A stretch of DNA of 64,000 nucleotides. Origin: HXMU1420-2 sp017643305. GTDB taxonomy: Bacteria; Pseudomonadota; Alphaproteobacteria; Rhodobacterales; Rhodobacteraceae. A program made the position numbers and the translations under genes. The DNA is taken from NCBI GenBank assembly GCA_965217135.1, contig OZ244249.1:2294001-2358000 (forward strand). Direction: 5' to 3'. This document shows, one piece after another, positions 36,206 to 45,023 of this stretch. The notes under the pieces were generated by a model. The model worked only from the letters and a program-made list of their open reading frames with translations. It made no database searches and had not been told where the DNA came from. Position 1 is the first letter of the stretch. Each line of letters begins with the position of its first letter.

Positions 36206-37126
36206 ATGCTGACCGCACTGCTTATCGCTGGCACAGCCTTCTGGGGCTGGGCGATCATCGAAATTCTAAATGACGACGAAGAAGACGAAGATCTGGATCA
36301 GGACCTGATTGGCACCTCCGGGCCTGACACGCTGACCGGCGGAGATGGCAACGACCTGCTGAAAGGCAACGGCGATGACGACCTGTTGCAAGGCAATGCC
36401 GGCAGTGACCAGGTACAGGGTAAAGAGGGCGCTGATATCAGCCTCGGCGGGACCGGCGACGACGTGCTGCGCGGCGCAGAGAGCGCCGATCTGCTGTTGG
36501 GCGAAGACGGAGATGACCGCGTGTTTGGCGACAAGGAAAGCGACTGGGCCGAAGGTGGCGCGGGCGATGATGAGGTTGCAGGCGGCGAAGGCGACGACAT
36601 TGCCATCGGCGGTGAAGGCGAAGATACCGTCAAGGGCGGCAATGGGTCAGACTTTGTGTTCGGCGGCAACTTTCTCGAACGCAGCCTGACGGTTGACGAA
36701 CTTGAAGCCGTGCGCGCCGCACAGGGTGCCGGTGAACCGGTAGAATTCCCCGAAGACGCCAGCCCGCTGATCGTTGATGACGGCGCAGCCGACGTGCTGG
36801 ACGGCGGGCGCGGTGACGATCTGCTGTTTGTTGGCCAAGGCGACACCGCCGGTGGTGGGGCCGGAACTGACACGTTCTATCTGCTGGGGGGTGATCTTCT
36901 CGATCCAACGGAAATCACCGACTACAGCGAAGAAGACGAAGATCTGGTCTATGTCTATGACGAAGGTGCCGACGCGCCCGAGATCGCTTTTGTCGACAAC
37001 GGGGATGGCACACAAACGATGACGGCTGATGGCGAGACCGTTGCTTTGATCCAGTCGTCACTGACGCTTACGGCGGATAATGTCGTCCTGTACGAGCGCG
37101 GATCGGATGACACTGCACTGATCTGA
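36206..37126 (+). CDS. RTX-repeat calcium-binding protein with N-terminal membrane anchor
   Basis: The 306-residue protein starts with a hydrophobic helix (MLTALLIAGTAFWGWAIIEIL), then a very acidic stretch (DDEEDEDLDQDL) and roughly a dozen glycine-aspartate nonapeptides of the GGxGxDxLx type between about 36 and 150 (GGDGNDLLKG, GEDGDDRVFG, GGEGDDIAIG). A second part has GGRGDDLLFVGQGDTAGGGAG, and the end is LTADNVVLYERG. RTX repeats bind calcium and fold outside the cell. The uncut N-terminal helix suggests an anchored protein rather than a typical type I secreted toxin. No secretion genes are adjacent. Overall very acidic. Confidence 0.82.
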   Translation: MLTALLIAGTAFWGWAIIEILNDDEEDEDLDQDLIGTSGPDTLTGGDGNDLLKGNGDDDLLQGNAGSDQVQGKEGADISLGGTGDDVLRGAESADLLLGEDGDDRVFGDKESDWAEGGAGDDEVAGGEGDDIAIGGEGEDTVKGGNGSDFVFGGNFLERSLTVDELEAVRAAQGAGEPVEFPEDASPLIVDDGAADVLDGGRGDDLLFVGQGDTAGGGAGTDTFYLLGGDLLDPTEITDYSEEDEDLVYVYDEGADAPEIAFVDNGDGTQTMTADGETVALIQSSLTLTADNVVLYERGSDDTALI

Positions 37127-37146
37127 TTTCTCTCAACACCGCGAAC

Positions 37147-37185
37147 ACATCCCCGCAGCCCGGACCGGGCTGCGGGGATGTTCTT
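37147..37185 (+). terminator. Terminator of the RTX gene
   Basis: A 16-bp perfect stem (37147-37162 with 37166-37181) with a 3-nt loop follows the stop by 20 bp and is trailed by a short TTCTT. It lies between convergent genes and may serve both. Confidence 0.7.
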
Positions 37186-37203
37186 GCAGCATTAATGATC
37201 TGC

Positions 37204-37503
37204 TCAGAGAGCGGTTTTCTCGCCCCCCTCCATCCGCACGATATCGCGCGACACCACGCCTGCTTCGCCCAGAGCGGCGCGGAAAACCCCCATATGCGGC
37301 GCTTTGGAATGCGCGATCAGATGGTCCAGGCTTTCCCATTCCTCATAGACGCGAAAGCAGTTGGGATTTTCGATCAACTGCGAAAACTCATAGACATAGC
37401 AGCCCGCTTCCTTGCGGGTTTCGGTCATCATTTCGATGGCTGCGGCGCGGGCCTGTTCCAGCCCCTCCGGTTTGAGTTCCATGGTCCCTGTCACGACAAT
37501 CAT
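37204..37503 (-). CDS. Antibiotic biosynthesis monooxygenase (ABM) domain protein
   Basis: I start at ATG 37503 (MIVVTGTMELKPEG) with AGGGAGAAAGG upstream; a longer frame to 37563 runs into a perfect hairpin. The 99-residue protein is a single ABM ferredoxin-like domain: RKEAGCYVYEFSQ, FRVYEEWESLDHLIAHSKAPHM. Relatives include quinol monooxygenase YgiN and heme-degrading enzymes. The reaction cannot be told. It stands alone. Confidence 0.85.
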   Translation of the reverse strand: MIVVTGTMELKPEGLEQARAAAIEMMTETRKEAGCYVYEFSQLIENPNCFRVYEEWESLDHLIAHSKAPHMGVFRAALGEAGVVSRDIVRMEGGEKTAL

Positions 37504-37535
37504 TCCGCGCCCTTTCTCCCTGATTGAAGCCGTAG

Positions 37536-37575
37536 GGTAGCGGAGCCTTGAAACCTCTTTCAAGGCTCCGCTACC
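37536..37575. repeat. Perfect 18-bp inverted repeat (hairpin) upstream of the ABM gene
   Basis: Arms 37536-37553 and 37558-37575 pair without mismatch around the loop CCTC. No T tract follows on either strand. It lies 33 bp upstream of the ABM start, in what should be its promoter or 5' UTR. Confidence 0.7.
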
Positions 37576-37794
37576 AGCGATTCTGAAGAACGCAGCGCCC
37601 CAGGTCAGATTAGCCGCCCATGCCCTACCAGATGGGGGAGGTATAGACGCGGGCCTGTCCCGGTCTCGCTTGCGAAAAGCTGGACGGATTTGAGGTTAGA
37701 ATTGCACCCGTCAGCGCAAACACCGACCGGCGCGCATTGGCGCGGTGTCTCTCTGTCGCGTCAACGGCAAGCATACGCAGGTCTTTCCTCCGGG

Positions 37795-38460
37795 TTAAAA
37801 CCCCACCTTGTCCCGCAGAAAGGCCAACGCCACGCCCAAACCATCGGGCGCAATACCATGGCCGGTGCCCTTCATAATATGAGCGTAAACCTCTGAAAAT
37901 CCAGCCTGTTCCAGCGCTTCAGCGGCTTCGGGCAGGGATTGCGGCGGCACCATTTCATCGGCGTCGCCATGCACCAGCAGGATCGGCATGCGGCTGACGA
38001 CTTCGTCCTTCAGCATGTCGGGGTTCAGCAAACGGCCGGAAAAGGCAACGATGCCCGCGACCGGATCTTCACGGCGGGGGGCGACATGCAGGCTCATCAT
38101 GGTGCCCTGTGAAAAACCAAACAAAGCGACCTGTTCGGGCAATACGTCTTCGTCCACCATGAGCGCGTCGAGAAAGGCGTTAAGATCATCCACCGCCGCC
38201 TGCATCCCGCGCGCAGCCTCTTCCTCAGACGAACCGTCCAGCCAAGGGATCGGGAACCACTGGTAACCGTTGGGCATGCCCGGGATCGTTTCCGGCGCAT
38301 CGGGCGCAACGAACAGTGTATCGGGCAGATGTTCGCCCAGCGGGTCGGCCAGCCCCAGCAGGTCCGCGCCATTTGCCCCGTAGCCATGCAGGAACACGAC
38401 AATCGAACGCGTGCTACCTGAAACCGGGCCTTTGCGCCCGGCGGTGAGTACTCTGGTCAT
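37795..38460 (-). CDS. Phospholipase/carboxylesterase family alpha/beta hydrolase
   Basis: The start is ATG 38460 (MTRVLTAGRKGP), overlapping the stop of the upstream glycosylase gene by 4 bp. The 221-residue hydrolase has FLHGYGANGADL near the N-terminus, the nucleophile elbow LFGFSQGTMMSLH, the aspartate in LVHGDADEMVPP and the histidine in GTGHGIAPDG, a complete Ser-Asp-His triad. It would cleave short-chain or lysophospholipid esters in the cytoplasm. Substrate unknown. Confidence 0.9.
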   Translation of the reverse strand: MTRVLTAGRKGPVSGSTRSIVVFLHGYGANGADLLGLADPLGEHLPDTLFVAPDAPETIPGMPNGYQWFPIPWLDGSSEEEAARGMQAAVDDLNAFLDALMVDEDVLPEQVALFGFSQGTMMSLHVAPRREDPVAGIVAFSGRLLNPDMLKDEVVSRMPILLVHGDADEMVPPQSLPEAAEALEQAGFSEVYAHIMKGTGHGIAPDGLGVALAFLRDKVGF

Positions 38461-39089
38461 CGGATCCCTTCCCTGTCCTTTGCCACCCGGTAATAGGCCC
38501 ACAGCAGCCTTGCCGCAACCGACCGCCAGGGCGACCAGTCTTCGGCCATTTGCCGCAGAGCCCTGTCCTTGGGTCGGTCGGGCAGGTCAAAAAGGATGCG
38601 GGCAGCTTCCTGCAAGGCCAGATCGCCGGGCGCGAACACATCTGCGCGGCCCAGAGAAAACATCGCGTAAATCTCAGCCGTCCAAATGCCGATGCCGGGC
38701 ACCTCGACCAGCGTGGCCAAGACCTGGTCAGTCGGCGCGCTGCGTAAGACGGCATAGTCGATGCGCGCATCGGCCAGCGCGCGGGCATAACGGATTTTCT
38801 GGCGGCTGAGGCCCGCGGCGCGCAGATCATCATCCGTTGCCCATTTGATCTTGCGCGGGCCGGTCAAGCCCGCGTCCTTCATCCGGGTCCAGATCGCGTT
38901 GGCCGCAGCAACCGACACCTGCTGACTCACGATGGCAGACAGCAGCTGGGCAAACCCGTCCGGGCGCCGGCGCAGCGGCAGCGGGCCGGTTTCCGCCAGT
39001 GCGGCCGCCAGGCGCGGATCGCGCGCGGCCAGCCAAGCGGCGCCTTCGGCCACGCAATCGGGGGTTTCGATAATACGTCCCACGGTCAT
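38457..39089 (-). CDS. alkA: DNA-3-methyladenine glycosylase II (AlkA type)
   Basis: The 210-residue protein has the helix-hairpin-helix GPD fold: LLSAIVSQQVSVAAANAIW, GLSRQKIRYARALA, then LVEVPGIGIWTAEIYAMF and FAPGDLALQEAA with the catalytic aspartate. It lacks the N-terminal beta domain of E. coli AlkA, as in the short yeast MAG/Atl-like group. It removes alkylated purines in base excision repair. It overlaps the esterase gene downstream. Confidence 0.9.
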   Translation of the reverse strand: MTVGRIIETPDCVAEGAAWLAARDPRLAAALAETGPLPLRRRPDGFAQLLSAIVSQQVSVAAANAIWTRMKDAGLTGPRKIKWATDDDLRAAGLSRQKIRYARALADARIDYAVLRSAPTDQVLATLVEVPGIGIWTAEIYAMFSLGRADVFAPGDLALQEAARILFDLPDRPKDRALRQMAEDWSPWRSVAARLLWAYYRVAKDREGIR

Positions 39090-39218
39090 GATCTACGCGT
39101 GCCCCTTTGTCCTACACGGCGCCAAACCGGCCTGCTGTGCACAGGCGCAGACCTTACCGCGCGACGCGCCTGCCGCAAGCCGCTTGTACAGCCCGAAATT
39201 CCCGGATACGCGGATTGT

Positions 39219-40433
39219 ATGACAGCTGTTAACGACAGAACCGCCCGGCAGAATGTAATCGTGTTGGTGCTGGCACAGGCCCTACTGGGGTCGCAGATGC
39301 CAATGATCTTCACCATTGGTGGGCTGGCGGGACAATCGCTGGCCTCCAACGCATGTTTCGCGACATTGCCCATATCGCTGATTGTGATCGGTTCGATGCT
39401 GACCGCGAACCCGCTTTCGGCAGCGATGCAGCGTTGGGGCCGCCGGGTCGGATTCTGGATCGGGGTGACTGGTGGCACCCTTGGCGGGCTGGTCGGAGCC
39501 TATGCGCTCTATCTCGGGTCCTTCCCTTTGTTTCTGCTGGGCAGCCTGCTGACGGGTGTCTATATGAGCGCGCACGGGTTTTACCGCTTTGCAGCCACTG
39601 ACACCGCGTCCGAGTCGTTCCGGCCCAAGGCGATTTCCTATGTTATGGCAGGCGGTCTGGCCTCAGCCATCATAGGGCCACAGTTGGTCAAGGCCACGTC
39701 TGACGCGTTTGTCATTCCCTTCCTCGGAACCTACGTGGCGGTGATTTCGGTCAACGTGATCGGCGCAGTGCTGTTTTTGTTCCTGAAAATCCCGAAGCCG
39801 GCCCCTGTTTCGGACACCAAAGACAAGGGCCGCAGCCGCTGGCAGCTGTTGACCACACCGCGCATCGCTGTGGCAGTGATCTGCGCCACGGTCAGTTACG
39901 CGCTGATGAACCTTGTGATGACCTCCACCCCGTTGGCGGTTGTCGGCTGTGGCTATACACAGAACAACGCTGCCGACATTGTAACCGGCCATGTGCTTGC
40001 CATGTTCGCGCCGTCGTTTTTCACCGGCCACCTGATCGCCCGGTTTGGGGTGGAGCGGATCGTGGGCGCGGGCCTGTTCATACTGTGTGCTGCCGGGATC
40101 GTGGGTTTGGCGGGGGTTGAGCTGGAAAACTTTTTCATCGCACTGATCCTGCTTGGCATCGGATGGAACTTTGGCTTCATCGGCGCGACAGCCATGCTGG
40201 CCAACGCACATAGCCCGGCTGAGCGCGGGCGCATGCAGGGTATGAACGATTTCATCGTCTTCGGGGGTGTGACTGTTGCGTCGCTGGCCTCGGGCGGGTT
40301 GATGAACTGTTCAGGGGGATCACCAGTGGAAGGCTGGACCGCCGTAAACCTGGCCATGGTGCCCTTGCTTCTGGCAGCCGGTGCTGCGCTGGTCTGGCTG
40401 ATCGTACGTGAGAGCAGGACCGCCTCGGCGTGA
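39219..40433 (+). CDS. MFS transporter
   Basis: I start at ATG 39219 (MTAVNDRTARQN); an open frame from 39099 adds 40 unlikely residues. The 404-residue protein has about twelve hydrophobic helices. The loop 2-3 basic region is MQRWGRRVGFW. The middle loop KPAPVSDTKDKGRSR splits two bundles. Substrate unknown. It is divergent from alkA. Confidence 0.87.
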   Translation: MTAVNDRTARQNVIVLVLAQALLGSQMPMIFTIGGLAGQSLASNACFATLPISLIVIGSMLTANPLSAAMQRWGRRVGFWIGVTGGTLGGLVGAYALYLGSFPLFLLGSLLTGVYMSAHGFYRFAATDTASESFRPKAISYVMAGGLASAIIGPQLVKATSDAFVIPFLGTYVAVISVNVIGAVLFLFLKIPKPAPVSDTKDKGRSRWQLLTTPRIAVAVICATVSYALMNLVMTSTPLAVVGCGYTQNNAADIVTGHVLAMFAPSFFTGHLIARFGVERIVGAGLFILCAAGIVGLAGVELENFFIALILLGIGWNFGFIGATAMLANAHSPAERGRMQGMNDFIVFGGVTVASLASGGLMNCSGGSPVEGWTAVNLAMVPLLLAAGAALVWLIVRESRTASA

Positions 40434-40543
40434 GGTAAGAATTTTAATGTTTCGCGGGGCGGTTGGCGTAATGTTGGGGTTGAATTGCAAATTTGGCAGA
40501 GCGCGCGCTTGACCTTTGGAGCCTGCCGGGTCACATCGCGCGC

Positions 40544-41188
40544 ATGACTGGTCCTGTATTGATCACCGGCGCGTCGCGCGGACTTGGCGCGGCCCTGGCC
40601 GAGGCGCTGAGCCCGGCCTTCCACATCATTGCCGTGGCCCGCACCACGGGCGCGCTGGAGGAACTGGACGACCGCATTCAGGCACGCGGCGGCACCGCTA
40701 CGCTGGCCCCGATGGACATCACCCAGGCTGCCGCAATGGCAACGCTTTGCCGGGGCATACACGATCGCTGGGGTCGTCTGACGATTTGGGTACATTGCGC
40801 AGTGCATGCCGCCCCACTTAGCCCCGCCTCCACCATCGATGAAAAGGACTGGCAGAAGTCGCTGGACATCAATGCCAATGCCACCGCACGGCTGATCACC
40901 TATGTTGCACCGCTGCTGAGCCATGAAGGCCGCGCAGTGTTTTTCGATGATCCGCGCGCGGGCCAGAAGTTTTTCGGCGCCTATGGCGCCACCAAGGCCG
41001 CGCAGATGGCGCTTGCCCGGAGCTGGGCTGAAGAAACCGTGAATACCGGTCCGCAAGTTCAGATACTGACACCAATGCCCATGGCCACCGCCACCCGCGC
41101 CCGGTTTTTCCCGGGCGAGGACCGTGCTGCACTGGCGTCACCTGCAGAAGAGGCCGCGCGGCTCGTCGGGCAGATCGCGGCGGGCTGA
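40544..41188 (+). CDS. Short-chain dehydrogenase/reductase-like protein lacking the usual catalytic serine
   Basis: I start at ATG 40544 (MTGPVLITGASRGLG). The 214-residue protein has the NAD(P) motif TGASRGLGAALAEAL and YGATK with the catalytic Tyr and Lys. Where most SDRs have a serine before the YxxxK, this one has FFDDPRAGQKFFG. It resembles the YciK group of SDRs. It may therefore be a weak or altered enzyme. Substrate unknown. It precedes surE by 73 bp in the same direction. Confidence 0.82.
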   Translation: MTGPVLITGASRGLGAALAEALSPAFHIIAVARTTGALEELDDRIQARGGTATLAPMDITQAAAMATLCRGIHDRWGRLTIWVHCAVHAAPLSPASTIDEKDWQKSLDINANATARLITYVAPLLSHEGRAVFFDDPRAGQKFFGAYGATKAAQMALARSWAEETVNTGPQVQILTPMPMATATRARFFPGEDRAALASPAEEAARLVGQIAAG

Positions 41189-41261
41189 GCCTGCTTGCTC
41201 CCACGCTCGCTAGCCCCTATGCAGAATGCAGGCAGGCGGACAGATGAGAAACGGGCGAAAC

Positions 41262-42044
41262 ATGCGACTTCTTTTGACAAATGATGACGGTGTCAGCGCA
41301 CCGGGATTGAAGGTTCTGGAAGCCATTGCGCGGGAGTTGACCGGGCCGGAGGGCGAGATCTGGATAGTCGCGCCCGCATTCGAACAATCCGGCGTGGCCC
41401 ACTGTATCAGTTACACCCATCCAATGATGGTCACCGAACTGGCACCATACAGGTTCGCCGCTGAAGGCAGCCCGGCTGATTGCGTAATCGCCGCTCTGCA
41501 CGAGATCATGGCAGACGCACCTCCCGACCTGGTCCTGTCCGGTGTGAACCGAGGCAACAATTCGGCCGAAAACGCGCTCTATTCCGGAACGCTTGGCGGT
41601 GCGATGGAAGCGTCGCTGCAGGGCCTGCCCGCAATTGCCCTGTCGCAGTACCTGGGGCCCAAGACCTTCGGCAGCGAGAACCCTTTTGAAGCCGCCGCTG
41701 TGCATGGTGCGGGCGTCGTGCAGTCCATTCTCGACAACCTGCCTGAAGCGCACGAAGATTACCGGCTGTTTTTCAACGTCAACTTCCCGCCTGTGCCTGC
41801 AGATGAGGTGCTGGGCACCCGGGTTGTTCCCCAGGGATTCCGGCGAGATACGCGGTTTTCCGCCGAGGCGCACAACTCCCCCTCCGGACGTCGGTTCCTG
41901 TGGATCAAGGGCACGAACCAGCGACTGGGGTCGGAACCCGGCAGCGATGCGGCGGTTAATCTGGACGGCTATATCTCGGTTACGCCGATGCGCGCGGACC
42001 TGACTGCACATGATGCTATGGATGTCATGAAAGGCATTGAATGA
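41262..42044 (+). CDS. surE: 5'/3'-nucleotidase SurE
   Basis: I start at ATG 41262 (MRLLLTNDDG), where the family begins; an in-frame ATG at 41244 with an upstream AGGCGG is a real alternative. The 260-residue phosphatase has LLTNDDGVSAPG with the metal aspartates, APAFEQSG, LVLSGVNRGNNSAENALYSGT and GGAMEAS. SurE hydrolyses nucleoside monophosphates and short polyphosphate and supports stationary survival. pcm overlaps it by 4 bp. Confidence 0.96.
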   Translation: MRLLLTNDDGVSAPGLKVLEAIARELTGPEGEIWIVAPAFEQSGVAHCISYTHPMMVTELAPYRFAAEGSPADCVIAALHEIMADAPPDLVLSGVNRGNNSAENALYSGTLGGAMEASLQGLPAIALSQYLGPKTFGSENPFEAAAVHGAGVVQSILDNLPEAHEDYRLFFNVNFPPVPADEVLGTRVVPQGFRRDTRFSAEAHNSPSGRRFLWIKGTNQRLGSEPGSDAAVNLDGYISVTPMRADLTAHDAMDVMKGIE

Positions 42045-42685
42045 CCGCCAGCGCCGAAGACAAGATGCAGTTTCTGTTTGCGCTACGCTCTCGCGGAGTG
42101 ACAGATTCTCGGGTCCTGACCGCGATGGAAGAGATCGATCGCGGGCTGTTCATACGCGGGCTTTTCAGCGAAAGGGCCTATGAAGACATGCCTTTGCCCA
42201 TTGCCTGTGGGCAGACGATCAGCCAGCCTTCGGTGGTGGGGCTGATGACCCAGGCGCTGGATCCCGACCCCCGTGACAAGGTGCTGGAGATCGGCACGGG
42301 CTCCGGTTACCAGGCCGCGGTGCTGTCGAAGCTGGTGCGGCGGGTCTACACGGTAGACCGGCACCGGCGACTGGTACGCGAAGCCCGCGCCGTGTTCGAG
42401 GCGCTGGACCTTGGTAATATCACAACGATGACGGCCGATGGCTCGCACGGTTTGCCGGACCAGGCGCCGTTTGATCGCATCATTGTCACCGCCGCGGCGG
42501 AAGACCCGCCCGGCCCGCTCTTGGCGCAACTCAAGATCGGCGGTATCATGGTGGTGCCTGTGGGCCAGTCGGATGCGGTTCAGACGTTGATCCGCGTGCG
42601 GCGTACGGACACTGGGTACGATTACGAAGAACTGCGTCCAGTGCGGTTTGTCCCGCTACTGGAAGGTCTGGGCAAGGACGCCTGA
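42041..42685 (+). CDS. pcm: Protein-L-isoaspartate O-methyltransferase
   Basis: The 214-residue enzyme repairs isoaspartyl residues in ageing proteins using SAM. Motifs: LPIACGQTISQPSVVGLMTQAL (substrate site), VLEIGTGSGYQAAVLSKL (SAM motif I) and DRIIVTAAAEDPPGPLL. The ATGA overlap with surE couples the two, as in many proteobacteria. Confidence 0.96.
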   Translation: MTASAEDKMQFLFALRSRGVTDSRVLTAMEEIDRGLFIRGLFSERAYEDMPLPIACGQTISQPSVVGLMTQALDPDPRDKVLEIGTGSGYQAAVLSKLVRRVYTVDRHRRLVREARAVFEALDLGNITTMTADGSHGLPDQAPFDRIIVTAAAEDPPGPLLAQLKIGGIMVVPVGQSDAVQTLIRVRRTDTGYDYEELRPVRFVPLLEGLGKDA

Positions 42686-42749
42686 CAGCGCATAGGACGC
42701 ATGTAGCGCCGGACCCCGGCAAACAGGGGCAGGCCTTGAGGATTTCGAG

Positions 42750-43898
42750 ATGGGTGCCAAACCCCTGGGTTTCAGATACGTCATGCTGGTTGCCGCGCCC
42801 GTGCTCGGACTGTCAGCCTGTGACCAGCCATTGGATTACGACCTGCGCGGCAATCTGGGCGGATTCAGCACGACCGATGCCGCACTGACAGCTACGGCCA
42901 ACCGGCCCAAACCAGACAGCCGCGGGATCATCACCTACACTAATTACCAGGTTGTGGTGGCGCGCGGCGGCGACACTGCCAACAGCGTCGCCCAGCGGTT
43001 GGGCATCGACGGCACAGAACTGGCGCGATTTAACGGCGTGTCCCCAGATGTGCGGCTGCGCGGTGGCGAAATCCTGGCTCTGCCACGCAAGCTGCCGGGG
43101 TCCAGCACGGGCACGGTTGACATAGAATCCCTGGCGGGCGACGCCATTGCTGCCGCGCCTGCCACCGCATCGGTGGAAAGCACTCCGCTAACCCCCAGCA
43201 CACCCGCGCCGGTCCAGCCGGGGCCAGAGCCGATCCGCCACAAAGTGGAACGGGGCGAAACCGCTTATACCATCGCGCGTCTTTACCAGGTGTCGGTGAC
43301 GTCGCTGGCAGAATGGAACGGTCTGGGATCGGACTTTGCCGTACGCGAAGGACAATACCTTCTTATCCCGGTAGCGTCCCGGGCACCGCCTGCGGCCGCT
43401 TCGGCAACGGCGGTGACCACCGTACCAGGCCAGGGCTCCCCCACCCCGACGCCGCCCAGTGCGACCCAGCCGCTGCCCGACGAACAGGTCGCGCCCGCGT
43501 CCAAGAAGGACACGTCAACAACGGATGTCGGGCAGGCCAGCAAATCCACAGCGCGCATGGCCCTACCGGTGCAGGGCAAAATCGTGCGGCCCTATTCCAA
43601 GGGTAAGAACGAGGGCATCGACATTGCCGGGTCACCCGGCGCGTCTGTCACGGCGGCGGCAGATGGGTCCGTGGCCGCAATCACTTCGGACGCGGATCAG
43701 GTGCCGATCATCGTGGTGCGCCACCCTGACAACTTGTTGACGGTCTATGCCAATGTGGGTGGCATCAAGGTGAAGAAGGGCGACAAGGTCAAACGCGGCC
43801 AGAAACTGGCGGAACTGCGCGGCGGCGATGATGCCTATGTCCATTTCGAAGTACGTGAAGGCTTCGACAGCGTCGATCCGTCCCCGTATCTGGAATAG
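42750..43898 (+). CDS. nlpD: NlpD-like lipoprotein with two LysM and a degenerate LytM/M23 domain
   Basis: The 382-residue protein has a lipoprotein signal with lipobox LSAC (Cys24). LysM 1 spans about 63-112 (YQVVVARGGDTANSVAQRLG), LysM 2 about 160-207 (HKVERGETAYTIARLYQVS), and a Pro/Thr/Ala-rich linker leads to M23 (about 275-382). The first zinc motif of active M23 enzymes is replaced by NEGIDIAGSPG, as in E. coli NlpD, while YVHFEVR is kept. It is probably an activator of cell-wall amidases in septation rather than a hydrolase. Position after surE-pcm is the classical one; rpoS is absent, as expected in alphaproteobacteria. Confidence 0.9.
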   Translation: MGAKPLGFRYVMLVAAPVLGLSACDQPLDYDLRGNLGGFSTTDAALTATANRPKPDSRGIITYTNYQVVVARGGDTANSVAQRLGIDGTELARFNGVSPDVRLRGGEILALPRKLPGSSTGTVDIESLAGDAIAAAPATASVESTPLTPSTPAPVQPGPEPIRHKVERGETAYTIARLYQVSVTSLAEWNGLGSDFAVREGQYLLIPVASRAPPAAASATAVTTVPGQGSPTPTPPSATQPLPDEQVAPASKKDTSTTDVGQASKSTARMALPVQGKIVRPYSKGKNEGIDIAGSPGASVTAAADGSVAAITSDADQVPIIVVRHPDNLLTVYANVGGIKVKKGDKVKRGQKLAELRGGDDAYVHFEVREGFDSVDPSPYLE

Positions 43899-44143
43899 CG
43901 CACGTTAGTCGCGGAGAGACCTGATAGTTTTACGCGGCGCCAAAGTCTTAACAAAGAAAAACCCGCCGCAGCGGATCACCAGCATCATCTGGGCCAACAG
44001 CGTCAGCATAAGGCTTACAAAGACGGCAAAAGTTTCGCAAAGGACCCGTCCGGCGCAATACGCGGGTGAGGTCATTATGTGAGCCGTGGGCTGTGAAGCA
44101 ACCATGCGGCCAATGGTGCCCGCTGGATCCTGCCAAACGCAGT

Positions 44144-45019
44144 CTAACCCAGCAGACTGTCCAATGGCTGGGCTGCGTTTTCGACCAGCCGTGCGCCCTC
44201 CTCTATCGCCTCGGAGGCGCGAAACAACTCCAGCACAGAGATATGGGACAGATCCGCCCGCAGCATCAGGTGCGGTGGATCGGCGGCTTCGCGGGTCTTG
44301 ACCAGATAGTCGGTGGCAATCTCCACCGTGCTGTCGATCACATCCATCAGATCCGGACCGGAAAGATCATTGTCAGGCAGCAGAGCACTTACCGCGTCGG
44401 GCAGCTTGTCCCGCAGGTCTGTGCCCATGAGATCGGCGAGCAGGCCGTTCCGATGCGGTTGCCAGTAATGCCGCCCGGCCTTGTCGTTTGGGTCCACCCC
44501 GATGATACGTTGCGCTCCGATCGCCCGACAGGCCGACACCGGAACCGGATTGGTCACGCCCCCGTCAATCAGGTACCGGTCCCCTACCTTGTGTGGGCGC
44601 AGCACGCCGGGAATGGCCACCGAAGCACGGACCGCATCGCGCAAAGAACCCTCCTGAAACCACACCTCCCGCCCTGTGGAAAGATCCGTTGCGACAGTGA
44701 CAAAGGGCTTGGACAAATCTTCGATATTCTCCGGCAAGTCCAGTTCGGACAAAACGTCCAAAATCGCCTGCCCGCGCAGGACACCACCGCCGGTGAACCG
44801 CACGTCCAGATAGCTCAGAAAGCGCGCTTTGGTCAGGTTCCGCGCCCAATTTTCCAGCGCCTCCAGCTGCCCTGCCGCCCACGCCGCGCCAACAAGCGCG
44901 CCCATGGAGCATCCGGCCACCATATCTGGCGCATATCCGGCCTGCTCCATCCCGCGCAGCACGCCAATATGGCAAAACCCGCGCGCACCACCGCTACCGA
45001 GGGCGAGGCCGAGGGTCAT
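44144..45019 (-). CDS. Patatin-like phospholipase
   Basis: The 291-residue protein has all patatin elements: oxyanion loop GLALGSGGARGFCHIGVL, nucleophile elbow GCSMGALVGA, and the dyad aspartate in YLIDGGVTNPVPVSACR. No signal peptide or membrane helix, so cytoplasmic or membrane-peripheral. It resembles E. coli RssA. It begins 4 bp after the uvrA stop and is likely the second gene of that transcript. Confidence 0.92.
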   Translation of the reverse strand: MTLGLALGSGGARGFCHIGVLRGMEQAGYAPDMVAGCSMGALVGAAWAAGQLEALENWARNLTKARFLSYLDVRFTGGGVLRGQAILDVLSELDLPENIEDLSKPFVTVATDLSTGREVWFQEGSLRDAVRASVAIPGVLRPHKVGDRYLIDGGVTNPVPVSACRAIGAQRIIGVDPNDKAGRHYWQPHRNGLLADLMGTDLRDKLPDAVSALLPDNDLSGPDLMDVIDSTVEIATDYLVKTREAADPPHLMLRADLSHISVLELFRASEAIEEGARLVENAAQPLDSLLG

Positions 45020-45023
45020 GTCA

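Noticed and set aside
36298..36873. Ser/Pro-rich minus-strand frame opposite the RTX gene
   Set aside because: Composition is the direct mirror of Gly/Asp repeats; no start site.
43905..44105. Minus-strand frame with a hydrophobic stretch in the gap after nlpD
   Set aside because: No ribosome site at either possible start and no recognisable family; the 245-bp gap is more simply non-coding.
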